From assembly GCA_900313015.1 (NCBI GenBank), contig OMPR01000013.1, positions 154,725 to 218,724 of the forward strand: 64,000 bases of DNA, written 5' to 3'. A program made the position numbers and the translations under genes. Origin of the DNA: Rhodobacteraceae bacterium EL53 (GTDB lineage Bacteria > Pseudomonadota > Alphaproteobacteria > Rhodobacterales > Rhodobacteraceae). Of this stretch, positions 1 to 8,332 are shown piece after piece. The notes beneath the pieces are model-generated. The model did not search any database, was not told where the DNA came from, and worked only from the letters and a program-made list of their open reading frames with translations. Every line of letters begins with the position of its first letter. Position 1 is the first letter of the stretch.

Positions 1-123
1 GACAACCTGAAGTTCGACGTTGAGCTGATCGCACCGATCGCCATGGAAAACGGCCTCCGCTTCGCGATCCGCGAAGGCGGCCGCACCGTCGGCGCCGGAG
101 TTGTGTCCAAAATCATCGAGTAA
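1..123 (+). CDS. tuf: Elongation factor Tu, C-terminal end (partial)
   Basis: Only the last 40 codons are inside the window; the gene starts upstream of base 1 and ends with TAA at 121-123. The residues seen match domain III of EF-Tu, including the [15 protein letters not shown] segment that ends nearly all bacterial EF-Tu proteins. EF-Tu delivers aminoacyl-tRNA to the ribosome as a GTP complex. In Rhodobacteraceae a tuf copy normally lies directly before rpsJ; here a terminator and an extra gene separate the two. Confidence 0.97.
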   Translation, partial: DNLKFDVELIAPIAMENGLRFAIREGGRTVGAGVVSKIIE

Positions 124-140
124 TCACAGCTCTGCTGTGA
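124..140 (+). repeat. Perfect hairpin directly after the tuf stop
   Basis: TCACAGC, a 3-nt loop TCT, then GCTGTGA form a 7-bp perfect inverted repeat that begins at the base after the tuf stop codon. No U tract follows, so it is not a classical terminator. It could protect the mRNA 3' end or help halt transcription together with the hairpin at 204-236. Its role is inference. Confidence 0.5.
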
Positions 141-203
141 TGGTGGTGACAGGGGCTTTGGCCTAGGCAAAAGCGCCCGAGAACCACGCCAGTGAGACAT
201 TAG

Positions 204-236
204 AAAAGGCTGCTCCACAAGGGAGCGGCCTTTTTT
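204..236 (+). terminator. Rho-independent terminator after tuf
   Basis: AAAAGGC-TGCTCC and GGAGCGGCCTTTT pair (with a small offset), followed by a run of T. It separates tuf from the downstream small gene and from the S10 segment, so rpsJ needs its own promoter. Confidence 0.85.
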
Positions 237-520
237 GCTTTTGCTGGCTGGCAATGAGTTGTGGAAGGAGAAAGCTCCGGCAGGGGGCAACCACATAACT
301 GCCTCACCGCAGCCGTTCCTTTGTAACGCCTAGCTTGGCGTAGGTTGTTGCCTTTGTCGTTACGACACAGAAACACCGACTGCCTAAATGCGCCTTCCCA
401 AGGTGCTGTAGCAGCATAACAAATTCTTTTGTCGACAGAGTAGCTGAGATCTAGGCTTCAAGTAACGATCGCATGTCTTTCAACATCGCGTTGGCATTAC
501 ACACGAACTGGGAGCTCTAA
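237..520. other. Intergenic region without a recognisable gene
   Basis: About 280 bases between the tuf terminator and the small secreted-protein gene. Neither strand shows a credible reading frame with a ribosome binding site. A short inverted repeat (ACGCC / GGCGT) lies around 326-342. GGGAG at 510-514 is the probable ribosome binding site of the next gene. No promoter could be called with confidence. Confidence 0.5.
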
Positions 521-880
521 GTGAGATACTTTATGGCAATAATTTCGGCAATTTCTCTTCTTATGGCATTCGGTTTTGCCGATTTGGCAATGGCTAAAGA
601 CAAGGGCGGTAAGGCCAAAGGCAAGAAAGTACAAATCGACGGTAAGCCAGGGAAGGGAGCTAAAAAAATTCCACCTGGGCAGGTTAAACGCTACACTCGC
701 GGGGCAAAGCTTCCTAGTGATCTAAAGTACACCAGCATTGACGACCTGTCGAAATGGAAGCTCAAGTCTCCTGGGAATGGCAATCGTTATATTCGGGTCG
801 ATGATGAAATTTTGGAGGTTTCGAACGATCTTTCAACTGTAGTCGACGCTGTGGGAATTGTTGGAGATTTGCTGAAGTAG
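521..880 (+). CDS. Small exported basic protein, RcnB/CigR-like
   Basis: A 119-residue protein with a signal peptide: a hydrophobic stretch at residues 4-18, then a likely AMA-K cleavage near residue 25. The mature part starts very rich in Lys and Gly. It continues with PPGQVKRYTRGAKLPSDLKY, an aromatic/Asp stretch and RYIRVDDEILEV. This order (PPGQ, KRY.RG..LP, then VDDEIL followed by a hydrophobic end) resembles the RcnB / CigR family of periplasmic proteins, whose biochemical role is poorly known. Translation probably starts at GTG 521, which is 6 nt after GGGAG; the in-frame ATG at 533 would be 18 nt away. The gene is richer in A+T than its neighbours and lies between tuf and rpsJ, where no gene is expected. 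Confidence 0.75.
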   Translation: MRYFMAIISAISLLMAFGFADLAMAKDKGGKAKGKKVQIDGKPGKGAKKIPPGQVKRYTRGAKLPSDLKYTSIDDLSKWKLKSPGNGNRYIRVDDEILEVSNDLSTVVDAVGIVGDLLK

Positions 881-963
881 CAATACTTCTGTATCTCACC
901 GGTTGTCCCGACTACCCAAATTGGGTGCAAACCGATCAGATCGGCCCAATTTCAAATACCCTC

Positions 964-992
964 TTGTCACGTCCCGGTTACGGGCGTATAGC
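964..992 (+). promoter_or_regulatory. Predicted sigma70 promoter for the rpsJ segment
   Basis: TTGTCA (964-969), a 17-bp spacer, and TATAGC (987-992). Position and spacing suit housekeeping sigma70. It would start transcription about 110 nt upstream of rpsJ, which fits the need to restart transcription after the tuf terminator. Confidence 0.6.
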
Positions 993-1111
993 GCGCAAGT
1001 TCTCATGAAGAACATGGAGGCGGGGTGATTCCCGTCTTTCGGGTTCGATGAGGGGTTGCGATGAGCGCAGGCCCTTCCTCTCAATCCTAATGCCTAGATA
1101 AGGGCTAATAA

Positions 1112-1426
1112 ATGCAAAGCCAAAATATCCGTATTCGGCTGAAGGCGTTTGACTACCGTGTGCTGGACGCCAGCACTCAGGAAATCGTCAACACAGCCAA
1201 GCGGACCGGTGCCTCTGTTCGTGGACCGATCCCCCTGCCGAACAAAATCGAGAAGTTCACGGTTCTCCGTGGTCCTCACGTTGACAAGAAATCCCGCGAT
1301 CAGTTCGAGATCCGTACGCACAAGCGTCTGCTCGACATCGTTGATCCGACCCCCCAGACCGTGGACGCGCTGATGAAGCTCGACCTGGCCGCTGGTGTGG
1401 ACGTCGAGATCAAGTTGCAATCGTAA
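1112..1426 (+). CDS. rpsJ: 30S ribosomal protein S10
   Basis: 104 residues, the normal S10 length, with family signatures RIRLKAFD at the start and GPIPLPNK in the middle. S10 is part of the 30S head and, as NusE, also joins NusB in transcription antitermination. It is the first gene of the S10 segment, 18 nt before rplC. The ATG at 1112 fits known S10 N-termini; an upstream promoter is predicted at 964-992. Confidence 0.98.
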   Translation: MQSQNIRIRLKAFDYRVLDASTQEIVNTAKRTGASVRGPIPLPNKIEKFTVLRGPHVDKKSRDQFEIRTHKRLLDIVDPTPQTVDALMKLDLAAGVDVEIKLQS

Positions 1427-1444
1427 GATCGGAGGGTAATCAAT

Positions 1445-2170
1445 ATGCGCTCTGGTATTATCGCAAAAAAAGTCGGCATGACCCGTGTGTTCATGGAAGA
1501 CGGCAAACAGATTCCTGTGACCGTACTCCAGTTGGACGCCCTGCAGGTTGTGTCTCAACGTACCGCCGACAAAGACGGCTATACTGCTGTTCAGCTCGGC
1601 GCTGGTACACCTAAGGTTAAGCGCGTTTCCAAAGCGATGCGTGGGCACTTTGCAGCGTCGAAAGTTGAGCCTAAGCGTAAGCTGGTTGAATTCCGCGTTT
1701 CCGAAGATGCCCTGATCGAAGTTGGCGCTGAAATCTCAGCCGAGCACTTCCTCGAAGGTCAGAAGGTTGACGTTTCGGGCACATCCATCGGTAAAGGTTT
1801 TGCCGGTGCGATGAAGCGCTGGAACTTTGGTGGTCTGCGCGCGACACACGGTGTTTCGATCTCGCACCGTTCGCACGGTTCGACAGGTCAGTGTCAGGAT
1901 CCCGGTAAAGTTTTCAAAGGCAAGAAAATGGCTGGTCACATGGGCGCTGCCCGTATCACCACTCAGAACCTTGAAGTTGTAAAAACTGATGTGGACCGTG
2001 GCCTGCTGCTCATCAAAGGTGCCGTTCCTGGTTCCAAGGGTGGTTGGGTTACTGTCAAAGACGCTGTGAAAAAGAAGGCCCCTGAGGGTCTGCCTTTCCC
2101 CGCAGGTCTGAAGGCGGCTGCAACCGAAGCTCCGGCTGAAGAAGCTGCTGCGGAAGGTGGTGAAGCATGA
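1445..2170 (+). CDS. rplC: 50S ribosomal protein L3
   Basis: 241 residues. Begins [14 protein letters not shown] as in other alphaproteobacterial L3 and carries the [13 protein letters not shown] region near the peptidyl transferase centre. L3 is one of the two proteins that start 50S assembly. The last 25 or so residues are Ala/Glu-rich, an extension beyond the universal core that is common in this group. A GGAGG-like site (ggagggtaat) precedes the ATG. The 3' end overlaps rplD by 4 nt (ATGA). Confidence 0.98.
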   Translation: MRSGIIAKKVGMTRVFMEDGKQIPVTVLQLDALQVVSQRTADKDGYTAVQLGAGTPKVKRVSKAMRGHFAASKVEPKRKLVEFRVSEDALIEVGAEISAEHFLEGQKVDVSGTSIGKGFAGAMKRWNFGGLRATHGVSISHRSHGSTGQCQDPGKVFKGKKMAGHMGAARITTQNLEVVKTDVDRGLLLIKGAVPGSKGGWVTVKDAVKKKAPEGLPFPAGLKAAATEAPAEEAAAEGGEA

Positions 2171-2784
2171 AACTTGATGTGATCAATCTCGACGGCGGTT
2201 CCGCCGGCAACATCGAGCTGGACGCAGAACTGTTCGGTCTCGAAGCACGTGCGGACATTCTGCACCGTGTGGTCCGCTGGCAGCGTAACAACGCGCAGGC
2301 CGGTACCCACAAGGTAAAGACCCGCTCGGAAGTCAAATACTCGACCAAGAAGATCTACCGCCAAAAAGGCACCGGTGGCGCACGCCACGGCGCTCGCTCG
2401 GCACCGATCTTCCGCGGTGGTGGTATCTACAAGGGTCCAACCCCACGTAGCCACGGCCACGAGCTGACCAAGAAATTCCGTAAGCTGGGTCTGCGTCATG
2501 CGCTGTCCGCTAAAATGGCTGCGGGTGAGCTGGTTGTGATCGAGAACGCCGACACCGAAGCCAAAACATCCGCTCTGGCCAAACAGGTTGCAAGCCTGGG
2601 TTGGAAGCGTGCTTTGGTTATCGACGGCGCGACCGTGAACGAAGGCTTCTTGAAAGCTGCGCGCAACATTGAAGGTCTGGATATCCTGCCGACAATGGGC
2701 GCAAACGTTTATGACATCCTCAAGCGTGACACACTCGTGATCACCAAAGCGGGTGTCGAAGCATTGGAGGCTCGCCTGAAATGA
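2167..2784 (+). CDS. rplD: 50S ribosomal protein L4
   Basis: 205 residues. The central basic loop with [14 protein letters not shown] is the segment that reaches into the peptide exit tunnel. In enterobacteria L4 represses its own operon by binding the S10 leader; no leader of that kind could be recognised here. Start (ATGA with rplC) and stop (ATGA with rplW) both overlap neighbours by 4 nt, which suggests translational coupling across rplC-rplD-rplW. Confidence 0.98.
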   Translation: MKLDVINLDGGSAGNIELDAELFGLEARADILHRVVRWQRNNAQAGTHKVKTRSEVKYSTKKIYRQKGTGGARHGARSAPIFRGGGIYKGPTPRSHGHELTKKFRKLGLRHALSAKMAAGELVVIENADTEAKTSALAKQVASLGWKRALVIDGATVNEGFLKAARNIEGLDILPTMGANVYDILKRDTLVITKAGVEALEARLK

Positions 2785-3077
2785 GCGCTAAAGCAGAACA
2801 CTACGATGTGATCCGCAAGCCGATCATCACCGAGAAGGCCACAATGGCGTCTGAAAATGGCGCAGTGGTTTTCGAAGTGGCAATCGACAGCAACAAACCT
2901 CAGATCAAAGAAGCGGTTGAATCGCTCTTTGGTGTTAAGGTCAAAGCGGTCAACACCACGATCACCAAGGGTAAAGTGAAGCGTTTCCGCGGCCAACTCG
3001 GCAAGCGTAAAGACGTGAAAAAAGCCTATGTGACCCTCGAAGAAGGCAACACAATCGACGTGTCCACCGGACTCTGA
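2781..3077 (+). CDS. rplW: 50S ribosomal protein L23
   Basis: 98 residues, usual L23 length, with the [14 protein letters not shown] start. L23 sits at the exit of the peptide tunnel and is the docking site for trigger factor and signal recognition particle. It is the last gene of this transcription segment: a strong terminator follows 24 nt after its stop, so rplB is not co-transcribed by simple read-through. Confidence 0.98.
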   Translation: MSAKAEHYDVIRKPIITEKATMASENGAVVFEVAIDSNKPQIKEAVESLFGVKVKAVNTTITKGKVKRFRGQLGKRKDVKKAYVTLEEGNTIDVSTGL

Positions 3078-3100
3078 GATTAGCCCTTCGGTAGGTTTAG

Positions 3101-3130
3101 AAGGCCCTCGTGCAAGCGGGGGCCTTTTTC
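3101..3130 (+). terminator. Rho-independent terminator after rplW
   Basis: AAGGCCC pairs with GGGCCTT around a loop of about 12 nt and is followed by TTTTT. It ends the rpsJ-rplC-rplD-rplW unit. Confidence 0.85.
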
Positions 3131-3292
3131 TGTGTGCAGCGGTGAGGGTCGCTGCGAATGCCACAAGTGCCCAACCTGTACTTCAAAGACGGGTGTGAAA
3201 CCAAAATGGACATCGTTTTTTTTTGTGAGTTGCGATCAGGGGTATGGCGATAATTACCTGAGATTTGGTGTCATAGGGCTACCATGCTAGGG

Positions 3293-3316
3293 TTCGAAAG
3301 ACATCATTCGTTCGAA
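3293..3316. promoter_or_regulatory. Two TTCGAA palindromes upstream of the haemoglobin gene
   Basis: The 6-bp palindrome TTCGAA occurs at 3293-3298 and again at 3311-3316, 18 bp apart, which puts both on nearly the same face of the helix. They lie 27-50 nt before the start of the truncated haemoglobin gene. This could be an operator, but no known regulator consensus was recognised. Confidence 0.25.
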
Positions 3317-3342
3317 GTACACTCGTTATAAGGAGGGGCCCT

Positions 3343-3702
3343 ATGACTGCCACGTTGTATGATCGTCTGGGAGGAACCGCTGGTATTCGGCAAATAGCTG
3401 ACGTGCTGGTCGATAATCATTCTAAGAACCCTGTTGTCTCAGCTCGATTTGCGGGAAGTGACATGAAAAACCTCAAGCAGATGGCTGGGGATTTCTTCAT
3501 ATCGGGGTCCGGCGGGCCTGAGATTTATTCAGGAAAAGACATGATTGCTGCGCATCGACATATGAATATCAGTGGAGATGAGTTTGTTGCCGTTCTCGAT
3601 GATGCTATGAACGCGTTGCGGGCAAACGGCGTTGAACAGCGGGAGCAAGAGGAAGTCTTGTATATTTTGTACAGTCTCAAGGACCAGGTCGCTGGGATTT
3701 GA
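3343..3702 (+). CDS. Group I truncated haemoglobin
   Basis: 119 residues, the size of a 2-over-2 globin. It has the LYDRLGG start, a Gly-Gly-Pro-x-x-Tyr-x-Gly segment (GGPEIYSG, 57-64) and the proximal haem ligand His71 in DMIAAHRHMNI. Such proteins bind O2 or NO and often act as NO dioxygenases. When aligned by eye to mycobacterial trHbN, the distal Phe-Tyr (B9-B10) pair is Leu-Val here (residues 22-23), so the usual Tyr B10 that stabilises bound O2 is absent and ligand chemistry may differ. A strong AGGAGG site precedes the ATG. The gene sits alone between the rplW terminator and rplB. Confidence 0.88.
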   Translation: MTATLYDRLGGTAGIRQIADVLVDNHSKNPVVSARFAGSDMKNLKQMAGDFFISGSGGPEIYSGKDMIAAHRHMNISGDEFVAVLDDAMNALRANGVEQREQEEVLYILYSLKDQVAGI

Positions 3703-4232
3703 GAATGGCGATTCCAACGAAGTTTCAGTCTAGATCCTGCGGTTGGATAATAACCGTTTCCTTCCCAAAGAACTGACAGATGACGCCCCTTTCCAAGAGC
3801 TCTTCATAATGGGGGAGTCAGTGTTGGCAAAGCCACGCTGCCAAGCCCTGAATTAGGGCTGCGCAAGAAGGTATGGGCCACCAAACTGACCAAAGAAGAG
3901 AAGGCCACACGCGATAATTAGCAATCGTGTTGGTGGCCCTCGGAGGCTGGGCCCCAGCAGGATGGGTGCCACGGCTGAGAATCTGCGATCTCTCTATAGA
4001 CACCTACAGCCTTCTCTGGTACCTCGCATCAATCGCGCAGCCTCGGATTCGTTCCGGGGCTCTTGATTTTGGAATCGGGGACCTTCGGGGCCCTACACGT
4101 CAGGCACCTTAGTAGTCGGTTTCTTTGCGAAGCTTGCGGAAGGGGGCCTTTAACATAGCTGGACCAAAGACAACAACCTAAGGTCTGGCAGCGGTGGGGG
4201 AACCCGCCGTAGCTAAACGGAAGACAGAAAGC
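3703..4232. other. 530-base leader/intergenic region before rplB with several hairpins
   Basis: No credible protein gene was found on either strand. Structure seen: a 6-bp hairpin AGCCCT/AGGGCT (3844-3860); a 10-bp perfect inverted repeat GGGCCACCAA / TTGGTGGCCC (3875-3884 and 3930-3939) with a smaller ACACG/CGTGT stem inside; and an 8-bp hairpin with a GGAA tetraloop (4191-4210) only 22 nt before the rplB start. A promoter for rplB should be here because transcription stops after rplW; TTGCGG-N16-TAGCTG near 4134-4161 is a weak candidate. Confidence 0.45.
4191..4210 (+). promoter_or_regulatory. GNRA-tetraloop hairpin just upstream of rplB
   Basis: GCGGTGGG and CCCGCCGT pair over 8 positions (one G-T wobble) around a GGAA loop. 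It ends 22 nt before the rplB ATG at 4233. GGAA is a GNRA-type loop, which is unusually stable and often bound by RNA or protein. It could act as a translational control element for the L2 segment; this is inference. Confidence 0.3.
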
Positions 4233-5075
4233 ATGGCACTTAAGTCGTATAAGCCGACGACGCCAGGCCAGCGTGGGCTGGTGCTGATCGACCGTTCGGA
4301 GCTCTGGAAAGGACGCCCCGTCAAAGCCCTCACTGAGGGTCTGACGAAATCGGGTGGCCGGAACAACACCGGACGGATTACCTCGCGTCGTCGTGGGGGT
4401 GGGGCCAAGCGCCTCTACCGGATCGTTGACTTCAAACGGAACAAATTTGATGTAGCGGCAACCGTTGAACGGATCGAGTATGACCCGAACCGGACCGCAT
4501 TCATCGCACTGGTCAAATACGAAGACGGTGAGCAGGCATACATCCTGGCGCCTCAGCGTTTGGCTGTTGGTGATCAAGTGCTTGCATCGGCTAAGGCCGA
4601 CATCAAGCCTGGTAACGCAATGCCTTTCTCTGGCATGCCTATCGGTACCATCGTTCACAACATCGAAATGAAGCCCGGCAAAGGCGGTCAGATTGCCCGC
4701 GCAGCTGGTACCTATGCTCAGTTCGTTGGTCGTGATGGTGGTTATGCTCAGATCCGTCTGAGCTCGGGCGAATTGCGCCTGGTCCGTCAGGAATGCATGG
4801 CCACCGTTGGTGCCGTGTCGAACCCAGACAACAGCAACCAGAACTACGGTAAAGCCGGTCGTATGCGCCACAAAGGCATTCGTCCGTCGGTTCGTGGTGT
4901 TGTTATGAACCCGATCGATCACCCACACGGTGGTGGTGAAGGTCGTACCTCTGGTGGTCGTCACCCGGTTACTCCTTGGGGTAAGCCGACCAAAGGTGCC
5001 CGCACCCGTAACAAGAACAAAGCGTCGCAAAAGCTTATCATTCGCTCGCGTCACGCCAAGAAGAAGGGACGTTAA
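4233..5075 (+). CDS. rplB: 50S ribosomal protein L2
   Basis: 280 residues from the ATG at 4233 ([15 protein letters not shown]), the start used by related L2 proteins; an in-frame GTG at 4194 would add 13 residues with no family support. L2 is a primary 23S rRNA binder needed for subunit association and peptidyl transfer. The conserved [12 protein letters not shown] motif, with the His implicated near the catalytic centre, is present. First gene of an rplB-rpsS-rplV-rpsC-rplP segment; rpsS follows after 3 nt. Confidence 0.97.
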   Translation: MALKSYKPTTPGQRGLVLIDRSELWKGRPVKALTEGLTKSGGRNNTGRITSRRRGGGAKRLYRIVDFKRNKFDVAATVERIEYDPNRTAFIALVKYEDGEQAYILAPQRLAVGDQVLASAKADIKPGNAMPFSGMPIGTIVHNIEMKPGKGGQIARAAGTYAQFVGRDGGYAQIRLSSGELRLVRQECMATVGAVSNPDNSNQNYGKAGRMRHKGIRPSVRGVVMNPIDHPHGGGEGRTSGGRHPVTPWGKPTKGARTRNKNKASQKLIIRSRHAKKKGR

Positions 5076-5078
5076 TCT

Positions 5079-5357
5079 ATGTCTCGCTCTGTATGGAAAG
5101 GTCCTTTTGTCGATGCTTACGTGCTTAAGAAAGCCGAAGCAGCGCGCGAGTCGGGCCGCAAAGATGTCATCAAAATTTGGTCGCGTCGTTCCACCATTCT
5201 GCCCCAGTTCGTGGGTCTGACATTTGGTGTGTACAACGGCCATAAACACATTCCAGTCAACGTCTCGGAAGACATGATCGGTCAGAAGTTCGGTGAATAT
5301 TCGCCAACTCGCACCTATTATGGTCACGCCGCTGACAAAAAAGCGAAGCGGAAGTAA
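5079..5357 (+). CDS. rpsS: 30S ribosomal protein S19
   Basis: 92 residues, standard length. Starts [12 protein letters not shown] and contains [13 protein letters not shown] and HVN-type residues ([23 protein letters not shown] region) typical of S19. S19 binds the 3' domain of 16S rRNA in the 30S head with S13. Tightly packed: 3 nt after rplB and 3 nt before rplV. Confidence 0.98.
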   Translation: MSRSVWKGPFVDAYVLKKAEAARESGRKDVIKIWSRRSTILPQFVGLTFGVYNGHKHIPVNVSEDMIGQKFGEYSPTRTYYGHAADKKAKRK

Positions 5358-5360
5358 GTC

Positions 5361-5741
5361 ATGGGCAAGGAAAAGAACCCCCGCCGCGTGGCAGACAACG
5401 AAGCAATGGCAAAACTGCGCATGCTCCGTACCAGCCCGCAAAAGCTGAACCTGGTTGCCGCGATGATCCGTGGCAAGAAAGTTGATCGTGCATTGACCGA
5501 TCTGACTTTCTCGAACAAGCGGATCGCAGCAGACGTGAAGAAGTGCCTTCAGTCCGCAATCGCTAACGCCGAGAACAACCACAATCTGGACGTAGACGAG
5601 CTGATCGTTGCCGAAGCCTATGTGGGTAAGAACATGACCATGAAGCGCGGTCGTCCGCGGGCTCGTGGCCGGTTCGGCAAAATCTTGAAGCCGTTCTCGG
5701 AGATCACCATCACGGTGCGTCAAGTTGAGGAGCAAGCCTAA
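5361..5741 (+). CDS. rplV: 50S ribosomal protein L22
   Basis: 126 residues. Contains the [11 protein letters not shown] segment and the [12 protein letters not shown] beta-hairpin that lines the peptide exit tunnel, where macrolide-resistance changes occur in other species. The stop codon overlaps the rpsC start by 1 nt (TAATG). Confidence 0.98.
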   Translation: MGKEKNPRRVADNEAMAKLRMLRTSPQKLNLVAAMIRGKKVDRALTDLTFSNKRIAADVKKCLQSAIANAENNHNLDVDELIVAEAYVGKNMTMKRGRPRARGRFGKILKPFSEITITVRQVEEQA

Positions 5742-6448
5742 TGGGTAATAAAGTCAATCCGATTGGCATGCGCCTTCAGGTCAACCGCACCTGGGACAGC
5801 CGCTGGTATGCTGACACCAAAGATTACGGCGATCTTCTGCTCGAAGATCTCGCGATCCGCGATTTCATCAAAGATGAGTGCAAACAGGCCGGTATTGCAC
5901 GTGTGATCATCGAACGTCCGCACAAAAAGTGCCGCGTTACGATCCACACTGCACGTCCTGGTGTAATCATTGGCAAAAAAGGCGCGGATATCGAAACGCT
6001 GCGCAAGAAAATTGCCGTGATGACAGACAGCGAACTGCATCTGAACATCGTCGAAGTCCGCAAGCCGGAACTTGACGCTGCTCTGGTCGGCGAGTCCATC
6101 GCTCAGCAGCTGGAACGTCGTGTATCCTTCCGTCGCGCTATGAAGCGTGCGGTTCAGAACGCTATGCGTATGGGCGCCCTGGGTATCCGGGTGAACGTCG
6201 CTGGTCGTCTGGGCGGCGCCGAAATCGCGCGTACTGAATGGTACCGCGAAGGTCGTGTGCCTCTGCACACACTGCGCGCCGACATCGATTACGCACACGT
6301 AGAAGCAAAGACTGCTTATGGTATCATCGGGATCAAGACTTGGATCTTCAAAGGTGAAATCATGGAGCACGACCCGCAGGCACGTGACCGTAAAGCACAG
6401 GAACTCCAGGATGGCCCTGCACCCCGTGGTGCTGGCGGTCGTCGCTAA
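5741..6448 (+). CDS. rpsC: 30S ribosomal protein S3
   Basis: 235 residues. The KH-type RNA-binding loop is visible as [12 protein letters not shown], and the C-terminal half carries [23 protein letters not shown]3 sits at the mRNA entry tunnel of the 30S subunit and contributes to helicase activity and fidelity. Basic C-terminal tail ends in GGRR. 13 nt separate it from rplP. Confidence 0.98.
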   Translation: MGNKVNPIGMRLQVNRTWDSRWYADTKDYGDLLLEDLAIRDFIKDECKQAGIARVIIERPHKKCRVTIHTARPGVIIGKKGADIETLRKKIAVMTDSELHLNIVEVRKPELDAALVGESIAQQLERRVSFRRAMKRAVQNAMRMGALGIRVNVAGRLGGAEIARTEWYREGRVPLHTLRADIDYAHVEAKTAYGIIGIKTWIFKGEIMEHDPQARDRKAQELQDGPAPRGAGGRR

Positions 6449-6461
6449 GGGAGGCTGAACA

Positions 6462-6875
6462 ATGCTTCAACCAAAGCGTACTAAATTCCGCAAAATGCAC
6501 AAAGGCCGGATTGCCGGTCTTGCAAAAGGCGGTTCGGATCTGAACTTCGGCACATACGGCCTGAAAGCGCTCCAGCCAGAGCGTGTGACAGCCCGTCAAA
6601 TCGAAGCGGCACGTCGTGCCATGACCCGTCACATGAAACGTCAAGGTCGTGTATGGATCCGGATCTTCCCGGACACTCCTGTGACCTCGAAGCCTACCGA
6701 AGTCCGTATGGGTAAAGGTAAGGGTTCCGTGGACTATTGGGCAGCCAAGGTTAAGCCTGGTCGCGTAATGTTCGAGATTGACGGCGTAAACGACGACATC
6801 GCACGTGAGGCCCTGCGCCTGGCCGCGATGAAGTTGCCGATCAAAACTCGCGTTGTAGTTCGCGAAGACTGGTAA
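6462..6875 (+). CDS. rplP: 50S ribosomal protein L16
   Basis: 137 residues, usual length. Starts [16 protein letters not shown] and has the [13 protein letters not shown] motif. L16 organises the tRNA A site in 23S rRNA. In most bacteria rpmC follows immediately; here a terminator follows at 6903-6935 and about 3.5 kb of accessory genes intervene before rpmC at 10551. Confidence 0.98.
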   Translation: MLQPKRTKFRKMHKGRIAGLAKGGSDLNFGTYGLKALQPERVTARQIEAARRAMTRHMKRQGRVWIRIFPDTPVTSKPTEVRMGKGKGSVDYWAAKVKPGRVMFEIDGVNDDIAREALRLAAMKLPIKTRVVVREDW

Positions 6876-6902
6876 AACGTTCCCTCGTAAGAGTGGACTG
6901 TG

Positions 6903-6935
6903 GACCTCGCCGAGAAATCGGCGGGGTCTTTTTTG
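6903..6935 (+). terminator. Rho-independent terminator after rplP
   Basis: GACCTCGCCGA pairs with TCGGCGGGGTC around GAAA, followed by TTTTTT. Very convincing intrinsic terminator 27 nt after rplP; it ends the L2-L16 segment. Confidence 0.92.
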
Positions 6936-7108
6936 TTTTGGAGTTTCTTTAGGGGGCGCAAAAGAAACCCCGTATGTTGTTTCCCGATCTCTTTTTGTCG
7001 CGATGGGCCATTCTTTCGAGAGAGCAGCCAGTAGTTTGCGTCAAAATGGAGCGTGCTAATGTGCAGGCGTTCCGAAACACATTGAACAAAACCAGGAGCA
7101 ATGCCCCA

Positions 7109-8092
7109 ATGTCTCAGCAAACTGTCCTTATCACCTCTGCAACGGGTCGCATTGGCAAAGAGTTGGTTGCACGACTTGCGCGCAATGATGCGATCCGGGT
7201 GCGTGCCTGCTATTTCAGCGCCGACAAGGCGGAACAGCTCAAGGGGCTTGGGGCGGACGAAGTCGTGCATTTTGACCTGTCGAATGCCGACACGTGGGCC
7301 GCAGCGCTTGATGGGGTCAACGCGGTTTATTCCGCATCTTTAGACCCAATGCTGGAGGGCCATCTGGCTTTTTGCAAGGAGCTGGGCCGCCGCAAAGCTG
7401 ATATCAAACATGTGGTACGTGTCAGTTGCATGGGCGCGGATACCAACACCGCATCTTATGAGGCTGACACCCATGCCTCACGCGCTGGTGCGTCTATTCC
7501 TCTAATGCTGCAACACTATTGGTGGAGCGAAAAGGCACTGATCGACGAAGGGCTCGCCGTCACTGCGTTGCGCAACAATTTCTTCATGAACCACCTGCTG
7601 AAAACAGATTGCGACACCATTGCCGCCGAAGGCTGGTTCAGCAATCCATTGGGTGACATGCGCAATTCGTTTGTTGCCACCCGCGATATTGCCGAGGCGG
7701 CAGAGGTGGTACTGACCGAGGGGCCTGCGCGTCACGGCAACAAGTTCTATGACATCACCGGCCCAGTGCCCCAGTCGATGGCAGAAATTGCAGCGGATCT
7801 TGGCCGCGCCATGGATAAAGAGATCGAATACCGCGCCCAGTCGATGGTCGATTTCGAAGCCGATTTTGGCAGCACACGCGCAGAGTTCTTTGAATACCTG
7901 ACCAATGGGTTCTATACCCGGTCCAGCCCGGATTTCTTTAATCTGACCGGTCACAAACCGACGTCGTACTATGACTACCTCACGACACAAGGGGCCAGTG
8001 GCGAAACCGGCCTTGAGGAGCTGTGGCAGGGCAATCTGTGGAAAAAGGGGCAGGATGCCATGAAGGATGCCGTAGACGCGTCTGCGTCCTAA
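7109..8092 (+). CDS. NmrA-like NAD(P)-binding oxidoreductase (atypical SDR)
   Basis: 327 residues from the ATG at 7109, chosen because AGGAG lies 10 nt before it and the protein then begins MSQQTVLITSATGRIG; upstream in-frame starts lack both. The N-terminal TSATGRIG (residues 9-16) is the dinucleotide-binding glycine motif of NmrA-like / atypical short-chain dehydrogenases. The middle has the WWSEKALIDEGLAVTALRNNFFMNHLL-type helix and strand seen in this group. Members either reduce small substrates or act as NADPH sensors; the substrate here cannot be told. Preceded by the rplP terminator, so it must have its own promoter. Confidence 0.82.
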   Translation: MSQQTVLITSATGRIGKELVARLARNDAIRVRACYFSADKAEQLKGLGADEVVHFDLSNADTWAAALDGVNAVYSASLDPMLEGHLAFCKELGRRKADIKHVVRVSCMGADTNTASYEADTHASRAGASIPLMLQHYWWSEKALIDEGLAVTALRNNFFMNHLLKTDCDTIAAEGWFSNPLGDMRNSFVATRDIAEAAEVVLTEGPARHGNKFYDITGPVPQSMAEIAADLGRAMDKEIEYRAQSMVDFEADFGSTRAEFFEYLTNGFYTRSSPDFFNLTGHKPTSYYDYLTTQGASGETGLEELWQGNLWKKGQDAMKDAVDASAS

Positions 8093-8220
8093 AGGTTCCC
8101 CTATAACATGCCGGTCTGCCTGTATTCAGGGGGATCGGCAATCCTTGCCCTTCTGCGCACCCACTATGTTGACCATGCGGCTTTACCAGATCCGCAGCAG
8201 TGGCATTTAGGAGCCTTCTA

Positions 8221-8330
8221 TTTCCCTTGTTCGAGAAATGTTTGAGCATTTAACGTTTGACGGGATAATTTTAATATATAAATTTATTTGGATTGTAATA
8301 CTATAAAAAACCAATTGAATGCGTAATGGT
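8221..8330. other. A+T-rich stretch before the RTX-like gene
   Basis: Markedly A+T-rich compared with its surroundings, with TATATAAATTTATTT near 8275-8289 and a run of A at 8305-8310. TTGACG at 8257-8262 could be a -35 box, but no -10 box at the right distance is clear. It probably holds the promoter of the gene at 8333. Confidence 0.35.
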
Positions 8331-8332
8331 TT

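Noticed and set aside
3784-3921. 45-codon open frame with a Lys-rich protein end in the region before rplB
   Set aside because: No start codon, no ribosome binding site, no family recognised; it may be chance or a very old remnant.
3927-4112. 61-codon frame upstream of rplB
   Set aside because: Non-ATG start, no recognisable family, and it overlaps the hairpin arm; no evidence of translation.
4029-5735. Very long open frame (568 codons) antisense to rplB-rpsS-rplV
   Set aside because: Its sequence mirrors codon usage of the ribosomal genes on the other strand; low-complexity and no family.
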